18,434 nt of DNA from Miltoncostaea sp036826475 (GCA_036826475.1 DAISWG010000066.1:1-18434); one strand, 5' to 3'. Positions 5,761 through 13,275 are shown, counted from the first letter of the stretch. Translations and numbers: made by a program. Notes: generated from the letters alone by a model not told the origin.

Positions 5761-6450
5761 ATGGGACGCGTGCACTCGGTCGACGACTACCTCGAGGCGA
5801 TCTACTTCCTCGCGACGCCGATCGGCGAGTACGGCCCGATCGTGGGCGAGGCCCCCGTCCCCGCGGCCCGCGTGGCCGAGATGCTCGGCGTGACCCCGCC
5901 GACGGCGAGCGAGATGCTCAAGCGGCTCGAGGCCGACGGGCTGATCGAGCGCGGCCCGCGGAAGGCCCCGCTGCTCACCCGGAAGGGCCGCGCGGAGGCC
6001 GAGCGGGTGGTGCGCCACCACCGCATCATCGAGCGCTTCCTCACCGACTTCATGGGCTACTCGGCCGCCGAGTCGCACGTGCACGCCGACGACATCGGCG
6101 ACGCGTTCAGCGACGAGATGGTCGAGCGCCTCTCCGCCCAGCTCGGCGAGCCCGACCGCTGCCCCCACGGGTGGCCGGTCGACACCTCCCACGAGCAGGA
6201 GGAGAACCGCGACCTGCGGGCGCTCAGCCAGATCGAGGTCGGCCCCGCCACCATCGTCCGCCTGGCCGAGCACGACGGCGACCTGCTCCACTGGTTCTAC
6301 GACCAGGGGCTCGTCCCCGGGACCGACCTTGAGGTCACGCGCATCGACCCGTCCGCGGGTCAGCTCACGGTGCGGATCGACGGCGACGAGCGGGTCATCG
6401 GCGAGCGCGCCGCCGCCGGCCTGTACGTCCTCCCCGGCCAGCCGGCCTGA
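5761..6450 (+). CDS. DtxR/MntR-family metal-dependent transcriptional regulator
   Basis: A 229-residue repressor of the DtxR family, normally activated by Fe(II) or Mn(II) to bind operators of metal-uptake genes. The winged helix is at residues 8-75 (VAEMLGVTPPTASEMLKRL as recognition region), followed by the dimerisation domain with H87, E91 and H108, a CPHG loop (134-137) and a C-terminal FeoA/SH3-like domain (about 155-225). By hand alignment to MntR, D9 and E12 match the D8/E11 ligands and H87 matches H77. The helix that normally supplies E99, E102 and H103 reads D110, G113 and D114, so the primary metal site is altered. It heads a likely operon with the Fbp-type ATPase, which begins 52 nt downstream. 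Family is secure; the effector is open. Confidence 0.92.
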   Translation: MGRVHSVDDYLEAIYFLATPIGEYGPIVGEAPVPAARVAEMLGVTPPTASEMLKRLEADGLIERGPRKAPLLTRKGRAEAERVVRHHRIIERFLTDFMGYSAAESHVHADDIGDAFSDEMVERLSAQLGEPDRCPHGWPVDTSHEQEENRDLRALSQIEVGPATIVRLAEHDGDLLHWFYDQGLVPGTDLEVTRIDPSAGQLTVRIDGDERVIGERAAAGLYVLPGQPA

Positions 6451-6489
6451 CGCGCTGACCCGCTCCTTCGGGGGCACCCAGGCGCGTAG

Positions 6490-6495
6490 TAAGGT
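6490..6495 (+). promoter_or_regulatory. -10 box (TAAGGT) upstream of the FbpC-like gene
   Basis: TAAGGT ends 7 nt before the ATG at 6503, again a leaderless spacing, so this gene may be transcribed both from here and from the regulator's promoter. The -35 region (TTCGGG, 17 nt upstream) is a poor match to consensus. Confidence 0.55.
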
Positions 6496-6502
6496 GGCCC
6501 GA

Positions 6503-7567
6503 ATGCGTACGGCCGTCCCCCTGTCGCCCCCGGCCCCCGCCGTGGCGGGCGAGGCCGTGGTCGTGAGCGCGCTCGAGAAGGCGTTCGGCGACGCGCCCGT
6601 GCTGCGCGGCGCCGCCCTCGACGTGCCCGCCGGCCGGCTCGTGGCGCTGCTGGGACCCAGCGGCTGCGGCAAGACGACCCTGCTGCGGACGATCGCCGGG
6701 CTGGAGCGGCCCGACGCCGGCGAGGTGCGGGTGGGCGCCCGCGTGCTGTCCGGCCCGGACACGTTCACGCCGCCCGAGCGCCGCCGCATCGGGATGGTCT
6801 TCCAGGACGCCGCCCTCTTCCCGCATCTGAGCGTCGGGCGCAACGTCGCCTACGGGCTCCCCCGCCGCGACCCCCGGCGCGCCGACCGCGTCGACGCCGC
6901 ACTGGCCCTCGTCGGGCTCGCGGGGCTGGCCGGCCGCGCGCCCGCGACGCTCTCGGGCGGCCAGGCGCAGCGCGTCGCGCTCGCGCGGGCGCTCGCGCCC
7001 GCGCCGTCGGTGATCCTGCTCGACGAGCCCTTCTCCGGTCTCGACGCCCCGCTGCGCGCGGAGCTGCGGCTGGAGGTGCGGCGGGTCCTCGCCGAGACGG
7101 GCGCGACCGGGATCTTCGTGACGCACGACCAGGAGGAGGCCTTCGTCGTGGGCGACGAGGTCGCGGTGATGCAGGAGGGCCGCGTCCTGCAGCAGGCCGA
7201 CGCCGCCACGCTCTACGAGCTGCCCGCCAGCCGCGCCGTGGCCGAGTTCGTGGGCGACGCCAACCTGGTCGACGGCGTCGGCGAGGGCGACGTGGCGCGC
7301 ACGCCGCTCGGCGCCGTGCCGCTCCACGCGCCGTGCGAGGGCCCGGTGCAGGTCATGTTCCGGCCCGAGCGGCTGCTGGCCGCGCCCGGCGGGGCGGCGA
7401 CGGTCGAGGCGGTCGAGTACTTCGGCCACGACGCGGTGTACCGGGTGCGCCTGGCCGACGGGGAGACGGTGCGCTCCCGGGTGATCGGGGCCCCCGCGCT
7501 GGCCGCGGGCGACGCCGTGACGCTCGCCTTCACCGGCGCGCCCACCGTCGCCTTCCCCGCGCGCTGA
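6503..7567 (+). CDS. fbpC: Ferric-type ABC importer ATP-binding protein (FbpC-like)
   Basis: A 354-residue importer ATPase. Walker A is GPSGCGKTT (51-59), the Q-loop is Q101 in MVFQDAALFPHLSV, the signature is LSGGQ (150-154), Walker B is ILLDEP (171-176) and the switch histidine is H208 in VTHDQEEA. A C-terminal regulatory domain (about 265-354, containing VMFRPERL) is of the kind found in Fbp, Pot and CysA-type ATPases. The ferric assignment comes from the FbpA/FbpB-like genes 3 kb downstream, which lack an ATPase of their own, and from the metal regulator just upstream. The ATG at 6503 is supported by TAAGGT 7 nt upstream. The next gene starts in its stop codon. ATPase identity is certain; iron is an inference. 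Confidence 0.88.
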   Translation: MRTAVPLSPPAPAVAGEAVVVSALEKAFGDAPVLRGAALDVPAGRLVALLGPSGCGKTTLLRTIAGLERPDAGEVRVGARVLSGPDTFTPPERRRIGMVFQDAALFPHLSVGRNVAYGLPRRDPRRADRVDAALALVGLAGLAGRAPATLSGGQAQRVALARALAPAPSVILLDEPFSGLDAPLRAELRLEVRRVLAETGATGIFVTHDQEEAFVVGDEVAVMQEGRVLQQADAATLYELPASRAVAEFVGDANLVDGVGEGDVARTPLGAVPLHAPCEGPVQVMFRPERLLAAPGGAATVEAVEYFGHDAVYRVRLADGETVRSRVIGAPALAAGDAVTLAFTGAPTVAFPAR

Positions 7568-8949
7568 CCGACGCCGACCTGATCGTCCTGGGGGCGGGCC
7601 CGGCCGGGGTCGGCGCCGCCCAGCGCGCGGCACGCGCCGGCCACCGCGTGGTGCTGCTCGAGCGGGCGGACCGGGTGGGCGGGGCGGCCGGCAGCATCAG
7701 CGTCGCCGGCATCCGCGCCGACCTCGGCAGCCACCGCCTGCACCCGACCATCGAGCCGCGGATCCTCGCCGAGCTGCGGCGCCTGCTCGGCGACGACCTG
7801 CAGTGGCGGCCGCGCCACGGACGCATCCGCCTGGCCGGACGCTGGATCGCGTTCCCGCTGCGACCCGGCGACCTGCTGCGGCGCATGCCGCCCGGCATGG
7901 CGCTCGGCATCGCTCGCGACACCGCACTGGGACCGCTGCGCCGGCCGCGCGCCGACACCTTCGCCGAGGTGCTGCGCGCCGCCCTCGGCCCCACGATCTG
8001 CGACCGTTTCTACTTCCCGTACGCGCGGAAGATCTGGGGCGTCGCACCCGAGCAGCTGGCCGGCGAGCAGGCGCGGCGCCGGGTGGGCGCCGGCTCGCCG
8101 GGCCGCATCCTGCGCCGCGTCCTGGCGCGGCCCGACGCCGCCCGCCGCGGCTTCCTGTCGCCCCGCCGGGGATACGGTCAGCTCTGGGAGGCCCTGGCCG
8201 ACGACGCGGCGGCGGCGGGGGCGCGCGTGGACCTCGGCGCCGAGGTGACCGGCGTGGACCTGGCGCCCGGCGGCGCCCGCGTGACCGTGGCCGGCGGGCG
8301 GGCGGTCACGGGCAGGCGGGTGTGGACGACCATCCCCCTCACGACCCTGGCGACGATCGCCCGCCCGGCGCCCGACGCGGAGGCCCTCGCCGCGGCCCGG
8401 AGCCTGCGCTTCCGAGCGATGCTGCTGGTGTACCTGGTGCTCGAGGGCGGCCGCTACAGCCCGTTCGACGCCCACTACCTGCCCGAGCCGCACACGCCGG
8501 TCACCCGGGTGTCGGAGCCGCCGAACTACCGCGACGGCGACGACCCGCCCGACCGCACCGTGCTGTGCGCGGAGATCCCCTGCGACGCGGGCGACGCCCT
8601 GTGGGACGCGTCCGACGGCGCGCTCGGCCGGCTCGTCGCCGACGGCCTCGTCGCCAGCGGCCTGCCCCGCCCGGAGCCTGTCGCGGTGCACGTGGAGCGG
8701 CTGGCGCACGCCTACCCGGTGCTGCGCGCCGGTGACGGCGACCAGGTCGCCCGCCTGGACGCGTGGGCGGCCGCCCAGCCCGCGCTGCTCACGCTCGGGC
8801 GCCAGGGCCTGTTCGTCCACGACAACGCCCACCACGCCCTGGCGATGGCGTGGTCGGCGGTCGACTGCCTACGCGCGGACGGCGGGTTCGACGAGGGGGC
8901 GTGGGCCGCCGCCCGCGCCCGCTTCGCCCGTCACGTCGTGGAGGACTGA
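7564..8949 (+). CDS. FAD-dependent oxidoreductase, amine-oxidase/protoporphyrinogen-oxidase-like
   Basis: A 461-residue flavoprotein. The dinucleotide-binding motif LIVLGAGPAGVGAA is at residues 6-19, the second strand LLERADRVGG follows, and DLGSHRLHP resembles the FAD-contacting part of this superfamily. FYFPYARKIWGVAPEQLA (about 150-167) recalls protoporphyrinogen-oxidase and UDP-galactopyranose-mutase-like members. The substrate is unknown; a carotenoid/isoprenoid, porphyrin or sugar role cannot be separated. No ATG, GTG or TTG occurs in frame between 7336 and the GAGPAG motif, so the start is most likely CTG 7564, which overlaps the fbpC stop as CTGA (7564-7567). Its last 81 nt overlap the 3' end of the opposing glycosyltransferase gene. 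Confidence 0.87.
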   Translation: MTDADLIVLGAGPAGVGAAQRAARAGHRVVLLERADRVGGAAGSISVAGIRADLGSHRLHPTIEPRILAELRRLLGDDLQWRPRHGRIRLAGRWIAFPLRPGDLLRRMPPGMALGIARDTALGPLRRPRADTFAEVLRAALGPTICDRFYFPYARKIWGVAPEQLAGEQARRRVGAGSPGRILRRVLARPDAARRGFLSPRRGYGQLWEALADDAAAAGARVDLGAEVTGVDLAPGGARVTVAGGRAVTGRRVWTTIPLTTLATIARPAPDAEALAAARSLRFRAMLLVYLVLEGGRYSPFDAHYLPEPHTPVTRVSEPPNYRDGDDPPDRTVLCAEIPCDAGDALWDASDGALGRLVADGLVASGLPRPEPVAVHVERLAHAYPVLRAGDGDQVARLDAWAAAQPALLTLGRQGLFVHDNAHHALAMAWSAVDCLRADGGFDEGAWAAARARFARHVVED

Positions 8950-10596
8950 GGCCCACGGCGCCGCGGCGCCGTTGAGCTCGCGGTGCACCGCCGGGACCAC
9001 CGTCCGCAGGTAGCGCCCGAGCCGCACGAACGAGCGCCCGTGCTCGCGGAAGGCGTAGCCGATCGGCACCTCCGCGTACCGGAAGCCCTTCCCCAGCAGG
9101 TCGAGCGTGAGCACCTGCGCGTAGTTGAAGTCGTGGATGATCTCGGCCTCGCGCGCCGCGGCGTGCGACAACGCCCGGTAGCCGCTCTGGCCGTCGGTGA
9201 GCGGGGTGCGCGCGACCAGCCTCAGCGCCCGGGTGAGCACGATGTTCCCGGCGCGGCGGTGGGGGCGCATGTGGCGGATGTGGCCGCTGAAGCGGGACCC
9301 CACCACGTAGTCGGCGTCGCCGGCCAGGATCGGCCCCACCATCGCCGGCAGCTCCTCGGGGGCGTACTCGCCGTCGGCGTCGCAGAACGCCACGGCCGCC
9401 GCGCCCTCCCGGACCCCCTCGGCGAGGCCCCGCCGCACCGCGGCGCCGAGCCCCCTGGAGGACGGATGCGACACCACCCGGGCGCCGGCCGCGGCCGCGA
9501 GGGCCGCCGTGTCGTCGCGCGAGCCGTCGTCGATCACCACCACGTGGACCGGGTGGCCGCACACCTCGGCGGGGGCCCGGCGCACGACGTCGGCCACCGT
9601 GGCGGCCTCGTCCCTCGCGGGCAGCACCAGCACCACCGGTGCGTCCGGGGCCGTCGCCGGCGGCGGCGGACGGCGCGGCGGCGGCGCGAGCCGCAGACGG
9701 CCCAGCAGGCCGGGGGCGGGCGCGAACGCCCCGACCCCGCCGGCCATGAGGGCGTAGACCGTCTTGATGGCGTGGGCCGTCACCGCGGCCGCGAGCGCGG
9801 GGCCGGGCCCGGCGCCCACCCCCACGAGGGCCGCGGTGGCGGCCGCCTCGTACGTGCCGATGCCGCCGGGGGCGATCGCCACCGTCTGGGCCGCGATGGT
9901 CACGGCGGTCACCAGGGCCGCGTCGGCGGGCGACACGGGGATGCCGGCCCACCCGGCGCACGACCAGATCAGCACGCTCTCGAGCAGCCAGGCCGCGGCC
10001 GCCCCCGGGACCGCCAGCGCCAGCCAGCCGCGCGTGGCCCCGCCGGAGCGGCGCACCACGCGCCCCAGCCACCAGGCGGCGGCCACGAGCAGCAGCGCCG
10101 AGGCGACGGCGAGCGGGACGGCCGCGTCGCCCACCAGGCGGTGCGCCAGGCCGGGCCCCAGGATCGCGGCGATCGCGATGACGGCCAGGACGTCGCCGGC
10201 CCGGAGGAACACGGTCGATGCGGTGGCGGGGGCCACCGGCACCTTCGCGCGGCGGACCACCGACACCACGCGCAGGGGCTCGCCGAGGCGCAGCGGCAGC
10301 AGGTGGTTGCCGGCCAGCGACACGTGGATGGCCGCCAGGGACTGGCCGAAGGACAGGCCGGGGAGCGTGCGGCACCACAGGCCCGCCCGGATCGCGAACG
10401 CCAGGGCATACGCCGCGAGCGCCAGCGTCAGGCCCAGCGGGTCGTTCAGCGCGGCGGCGACGGTGTCGCCGATCGCCGACAGATCGACGGCCCAGACGAG
10501 GTAGGCGACGCTGGCCGCGAGGGCCACGGCGCCGACCGCCGTGATCGCGGACTTGGGCCGGGCCGAGATCCGATCGAAGGTGGGCCTTATATTCAA
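8869..10596 (-). CDS. Fusion of flippase-like membrane domain (UPF0104/LPG-synthase TM type) and GT2 glycosyltransferase
   Basis: A 575-residue two-domain protein. Residues 1-300 hold about seven or eight membrane segments with the hallmarks of the UPF0104/lysylphosphatidylglycerol-synthase membrane family: NHLLPLRLGEPLRV (97-110) and PGGIGTYE (243-250). A Pro-rich linker (305-318) leads to a GT2 domain of the dolichol-phosphate-mannose-synthase type: LPARDE (325-330), IDDGSRDDT (355-363), CDADGE (405-410, metal-binding DxD) and DGQSGYRAL (468-476). It probably moves a sugar from a nucleotide donor to a lipid carrier or lipid. The start is TTG at 10596; the next in-frame GTG lies inside the first membrane segment. 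It is divergent from the fbpA-like gene. Confidence 0.88.
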   Translation of the reverse strand: MNIRPTFDRISARPKSAITAVGAVALAASVAYLVWAVDLSAIGDTVAAALNDPLGLTLALAAYALAFAIRAGLWCRTLPGLSFGQSLAAIHVSLAGNHLLPLRLGEPLRVVSVVRRAKVPVAPATASTVFLRAGDVLAVIAIAAILGPGLAHRLVGDAAVPLAVASALLLVAAAWWLGRVVRRSGGATRGWLALAVPGAAAAWLLESVLIWSCAGWAGIPVSPADAALVTAVTIAAQTVAIAPGGIGTYEAAATAALVGVGAGPGPALAAAVTAHAIKTVYALMAGGVGAFAPAPGLLGRLRLAPPPRRPPPPATAPDAPVVLVLPARDEAATVADVVRRAPAEVCGHPVHVVVIDDGSRDDTAALAAAAGARVVSHPSSRGLGAAVRRGLAEGVREGAAAVAFCDADGEYAPEELPAMVGPILAGDADYVVGSRFSGHIRHMRPHRRAGNIVLTRALRLVARTPLTDGQSGYRALSHAAAREAEIIHDFNYAQVLTLDLLGKGFRYAEVPIGYAFREHGRSFVRLGRYLRTVVPAVHRELNGAAAPWASVLHDVTGEAGAGGGPRPLVEPAVRA

Positions 10597-10606
10597 CGTC
10601 GGTTGA
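10593..10606. promoter_or_regulatory. Inverted repeat TCAAC-GTCG-GTTGA, candidate operator
   Basis: Perfect 5-bp arms around a 4-nt spacer. It lies entirely between the forward -35 and -10 boxes and also covers the TTG start of the divergent glycosyltransferase gene, so a bound protein could block both. The DtxR-type regulator at 5761 is a natural candidate, but the site is not a classic iron or manganese box. The full sequence fits in the 14 nt given. Confidence 0.45.
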
Positions 10607-10611
10607 CCTTA
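10606..10611 (-). promoter_or_regulatory. -10 box (TAAGGT) of the flippase-GT2 gene
   Basis: On the minus strand TAAGGT ends 9 nt before the TTG start at 10596. It shares two bases with the forward TACACT box, so the two promoters overlap and may exclude each other. The spacing is slightly longer than for other leaderless-type boxes here; the AAGG could alternatively act as a ribosome binding site. Confidence 0.4.
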
Positions 10612-10623
10612 CACTGCGCCGGG

Positions 10624-10640
10624 CGCGCCCGCGGGGCGCG
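10624..10640 (+). other. 5' leader hairpin of the fbpA-like mRNA
   Basis: CGCGCCC and GGGCGCG pair around a GCG loop. If transcription starts near 10622, this hairpin would be at the very 5' end of the message, ahead of the GGGGAGG ribosome binding site at 10651-10657. It may protect the 5' end; there is no sign of a known riboswitch. Confidence 0.35.
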
Positions 10641-10663
10641 GAGATACGACGGGGAGGCGGCGC

Positions 10664-11677
10664 GTGCGGGTGGGGACGGCGGGTGTCCTGGCGGCGGTGG
10701 TCACGGCGGTCGGAATGGTGGTCGCGGCGGGATGCGGCGGCGACGACCGCGACGCGCTGACCATCTACACGGGCCGCACGGAGAGCCTGGTGGCGCCGCT
10801 GCTGGAGGAGTTCTCGCAGGAGAACGACGTCGCGATCGACGTCCGCTACGGCGACACCAACGACCTCGCCCTGCTCATCGGCACCGAGGGGGACCGCTCC
10901 CCCGCCGACGTCTACTGGGGCCAGAGCCCCGGCGCGACCGCCTACCTGGCCGACCGCGACCTGCTGGCGCCGCTGCCCGGGGAGCTGCTCGCGAAGGTGC
11001 AGCCCACCTTCGAGGACGACGACGGCCGCTGGGTCGGCGTGAGCGGCCGCCAGCGGGTGCTGGTGTACAACGCGGAGATGGTCGACGAGGCGGACCTGCC
11101 CGGCTCGGTCCTGGACCTGACCGCGCCGGAGTACCGGGGGAAGGTGGGCATCGCACCCTCCAACGGCTCGTTCCAGGACTTCGTGACCGCGATGCGGCAG
11201 CTCCGGGGCGAGGACGACGCGAAGGCCTGGCTGGAGGGGATGGCCGCCAACGACTCCCCGACCTACGCGAACAACAACGCGATCGTGGAGGCCGTCGGCC
11301 GGGGGGAGATCCCGTTCGGCCTGGTCAATCACTACTACAACTTCCGCTTCCTGGAGGAGGACCCCGGATTGCCGAGCCGCAACCACCAGTTCGACGCCGG
11401 CGACATCGGCGGCCTGGTGATCCCCAGCTCGGCGAGCGTGCTGGCGAGCTCCGACCGGCAGGAGACGGCCCAGCGGTTCATCGCCTTCCTGCTGGAGAAG
11501 GACGCCCAGGAGTACTTCGCGGAGGAGACGTTCGAGTACCCGCTGGCCGACGGCGTCACCGCGGCCGACGGCGTCCCGCCGCTCGGCTCGCTGCGGCCGC
11601 CCCCGGGCGAGCAGCCCGACGAGCTCGGCGACATCGCCACCACCGGCAAGCTCATCGCGGAGGCCGGCCTCAACTGA
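10664..11677 (+). CDS. fbpA: Ferric-type ABC substrate-binding lipoprotein (FbpA-like)
   Basis: A 337-residue extracytoplasmic binding protein. The signal ends in a lipobox (A21-A22-G23-C24). The mature part begins LTIYTGRTESLVAPLLEEF, as in the Fe(III)-binding cluster, and NHYYNFRF carries the tandem tyrosines Y224-Y225, which coordinate ferric iron in FbpA. The histidine that Neisseria-type FbpA has in the first loop is not present (GRTES instead), so the site probably belongs to a subgroup that uses other ligands or an anion. The GTG at 10664 has GGGGAGG upstream. The permease follows with a CTGA overlap. Divergently placed to the flippase-GT2 gene. Confidence 0.9.
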   Translation: MRVGTAGVLAAVVTAVGMVVAAGCGGDDRDALTIYTGRTESLVAPLLEEFSQENDVAIDVRYGDTNDLALLIGTEGDRSPADVYWGQSPGATAYLADRDLLAPLPGELLAKVQPTFEDDDGRWVGVSGRQRVLVYNAEMVDEADLPGSVLDLTAPEYRGKVGIAPSNGSFQDFVTAMRQLRGEDDAKAWLEGMAANDSPTYANNNAIVEAVGRGEIPFGLVNHYYNFRFLEEDPGLPSRNHQFDAGDIGGLVIPSSASVLASSDRQETAQRFIAFLLEKDAQEYFAEETFEYPLADGVTAADGVPPLGSLRPPPGEQPDELGDIATTGKLIAEAGLN

Positions 11678-13275
11678 CGGCGTTCCGGGGGACGGGGAGG
11701 GGCGGCGGCATCGGCCTCCGGGTGACGGTGGCGCTGCTGGCCCTGCCCTTCGCCGCCCCGCTCGCATACCTGGCGGTCCGCACCTGGGACGAGGGGCGGG
11801 CGTGGGAGATCCTGGGCGACGAGGCGCTGCTGGGTCCGCTGGGCCGCAGCCTGCTGCTGGCCACCAGCGTCGCGCTGGCGGCGTCGGCGGCGGGCACGCT
11901 GGCCGCCTGGCTGGTGATGCGCACCGACCTGCCGGGCCGGCGGGCGCTGCGGCTGCTGCTGCCGCTGCCGCTGGTGCTGCCGTCGTTCATCGGCGCCTTC
12001 GCGCTGATCGCGGCGTTCGCGCGGGGCGGCCTGGTGGAGCGGATGCTGGAGCCGCTCGGGATCTCGGGGGTGCTGGCCGTCGACGGCTACGCCGGCGCCT
12101 TCACGGTGCTGACGCTCCTGACCTACCCGTACGTGTACCTGCCGGTGGCCGCCCGGCTGCGCCAGCTGCCGGCGTCGGCGGAGGAGTCGGCCCGCCTCCT
12201 GGGCCGCGGGCCGCTCGCGACGTTCGCGACCGTGGTGCTGCCGCAGGCCCGCGCCGCGATCGCGGCGGGGGGCCTGCTGGTGTTCCTGTACGTCCTGGCC
12301 GACTTCGGCGCGGTGCAGCTGCTGCGCTACGACACGCTCACGCGGGCGATCTACGCCAACCGCCTGATCGACCCGGCCATCGCGGCGACGCTGAGCCTGG
12401 CGCTCGGCCTGCTGGCGATCGTGGTCGTCCTGGGCCAGCGGAGGCTCGCGTCCTCCGCCGTCGACGCCCGCCGCCAGGGCCGCCCGCTGATCGTGCCGCT
12501 CGGCCGGTGGCGGACCGCGGCCCACGCATACCTGGGCGTCCTGCTCGGGCTGGCCCTGGCCGCCCCGATCGCCGTGCTCACCTACTGGGCGGTCCGCGGC
12601 GCCGGCGCGGGGTCGGACCGGCCGACGTCGATCATCGGGAACCCGGAGCGGCTGGTCGAGCCCGCCGTGAACACGTCCATCGCGAGCGGGGCGGCGGCGC
12701 TGGTGGCGGTGGCGGTGGTGCTGCCGGTCGCCTACCTGTCGATGCGCCACCGCACGCGCATCGGCGGCGCCGCGGACGCGCTCATCACCGGCGGCTTCGC
12801 GCTGCCGGGCATCGTGGTGGCCCTCGCGCTGGCGTTCTGGACCCTCAACAGCCCCGGCGCATTCGGCGCGCTCTACCAGACCCTCCCGCTGCTGGTCGGG
12901 GCGTACGCCCTGCACTTCGGCGCGCTGGCCCTGGGCCCGGCGCGGGTGGCGGTGACCAGCGTGCCGCAGCGGCTCGACGACGCGGCCCGGACGCTCGGAC
13001 GCGGACGGGTGTCGCGGCTGATGACCGTCGAGCTGCCGCTGATGGCGCCCGGCCTCACCGCCGCCGCCGGCCTGGTGCTGCTGTCGGCGATGAAGGAGCT
13101 GCCGGTGACGCTGCTGCTGGCGCCGGCCGGCTTCCCCACCCTGGCGACCCGCATCTGGAGCGCCGCGGAGGACGCCTTCTGGGCCGACGCCAGCCTGGCG
13201 GCGCTGGTGCTGGTGGCCCTGTCGGGGCTGCTGACCTGGCTGCTGGTGGTGCGCCGGGAGCGGGCGTTCGCGTGA
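11674..13275 (+). CDS. fbpB: Ferric-type ABC importer permease, double-length (FbpB-like)
   Basis: A 533-residue protein of about twelve membrane segments in two homologous halves, as in FbpB-type permeases where both permease units are fused. Each half has an EAA-type ATPase-coupling loop: EESARLLGRGPLATFATVVL in the first half and DDAARTLGRGRVSRLMTVEL in the second. With the FbpA-like protein upstream and the ATPase at 6503 it makes a complete importer. The CTG at 11674 is chosen because it overlaps the fbpA stop (CTGA) and gives an Arg-rich cytoplasmic N-terminus; GGAGG lies about 10 nt upstream. A GTG at 11722 would give a 517-residue protein starting directly at the first membrane segment and cannot be excluded. 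Confidence 0.88.
   Translation: MTAFRGTGRGGGIGLRVTVALLALPFAAPLAYLAVRTWDEGRAWEILGDEALLGPLGRSLLLATSVALAASAAGTLAAWLVMRTDLPGRRALRLLLPLPLVLPSFIGAFALIAAFARGGLVERMLEPLGISGVLAVDGYAGAFTVLTLLTYPYVYLPVAARLRQLPASAEESARLLGRGPLATFATVVLPQARAAIAAGGLLVFLYVLADFGAVQLLRYDTLTRAIYANRLIDPAIAATLSLALGLLAIVVVLGQRRLASSAVDARRQGRPLIVPLGRWRTAAHAYLGVLLGLALAAPIAVLTYWAVRGAGAGSDRPTSIIGNPERLVEPAVNTSIASGAAALVAVAVVLPVAYLSMRHRTRIGGAADALITGGFALPGIVVALALAFWTLNSPGAFGALYQTLPLLVGAYALHFGALALGPARVAVTSVPQRLDDAARTLGRGRVSRLMTVELPLMAPGLTAAAGLVLLSAMKELPVTLLLAPAGFPTLATRIWSAAEDAFWADASLAALVLVALSGLLTWLLVVRRERAFA

Larger units (their letters stand above)
10587..10615 (+). promoter_or_regulatory. Candidate promoter of the fbpA-fbpB unit (TTATAT - 17 nt - TACACT)
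   Basis: TTATAT (10587-10592) and TACACT (10610-10615) are separated by exactly 17 nt in an AT-rich island of an otherwise GC-rich sequence. Transcription would begin near 10622, giving fbpA a leader of about 40 nt with a hairpin and a ribosome binding site. TACACT is the same hexamer used before the gene at 1023. Confidence 0.5.

Noticed and set aside
10603..10608. TTGACC as a forward -35 box
   Set aside because: No TANNNT-like -10 occurs 16-19 nt downstream; TTATAT/TACACT gives a better pair.
10593..10611. Classic DtxR/IdeR iron box at the fbpA promoter
   Set aside because: On the minus strand only about 12 of 19 positions fit the consensus and just the left half is good. It is reported instead as an unclassified inverted repeat.
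8789..11767. A minus-strand open frame of nearly 1000 codons
   Set aside because: Its composition is Arg/Gly/Ala shadow of the GT2, fbpA and fbpB genes, with no recognisable domain.
8983..13275. A continuous plus-strand open frame of over 1400 codons
   Set aside because: Only the part from about 11674 reads as protein (FbpB-like). The earlier part lies opposite the GT2 gene and across fbpA and is Arg/Gly/Pro/His-rich shadow text typical of high-G+C DNA.
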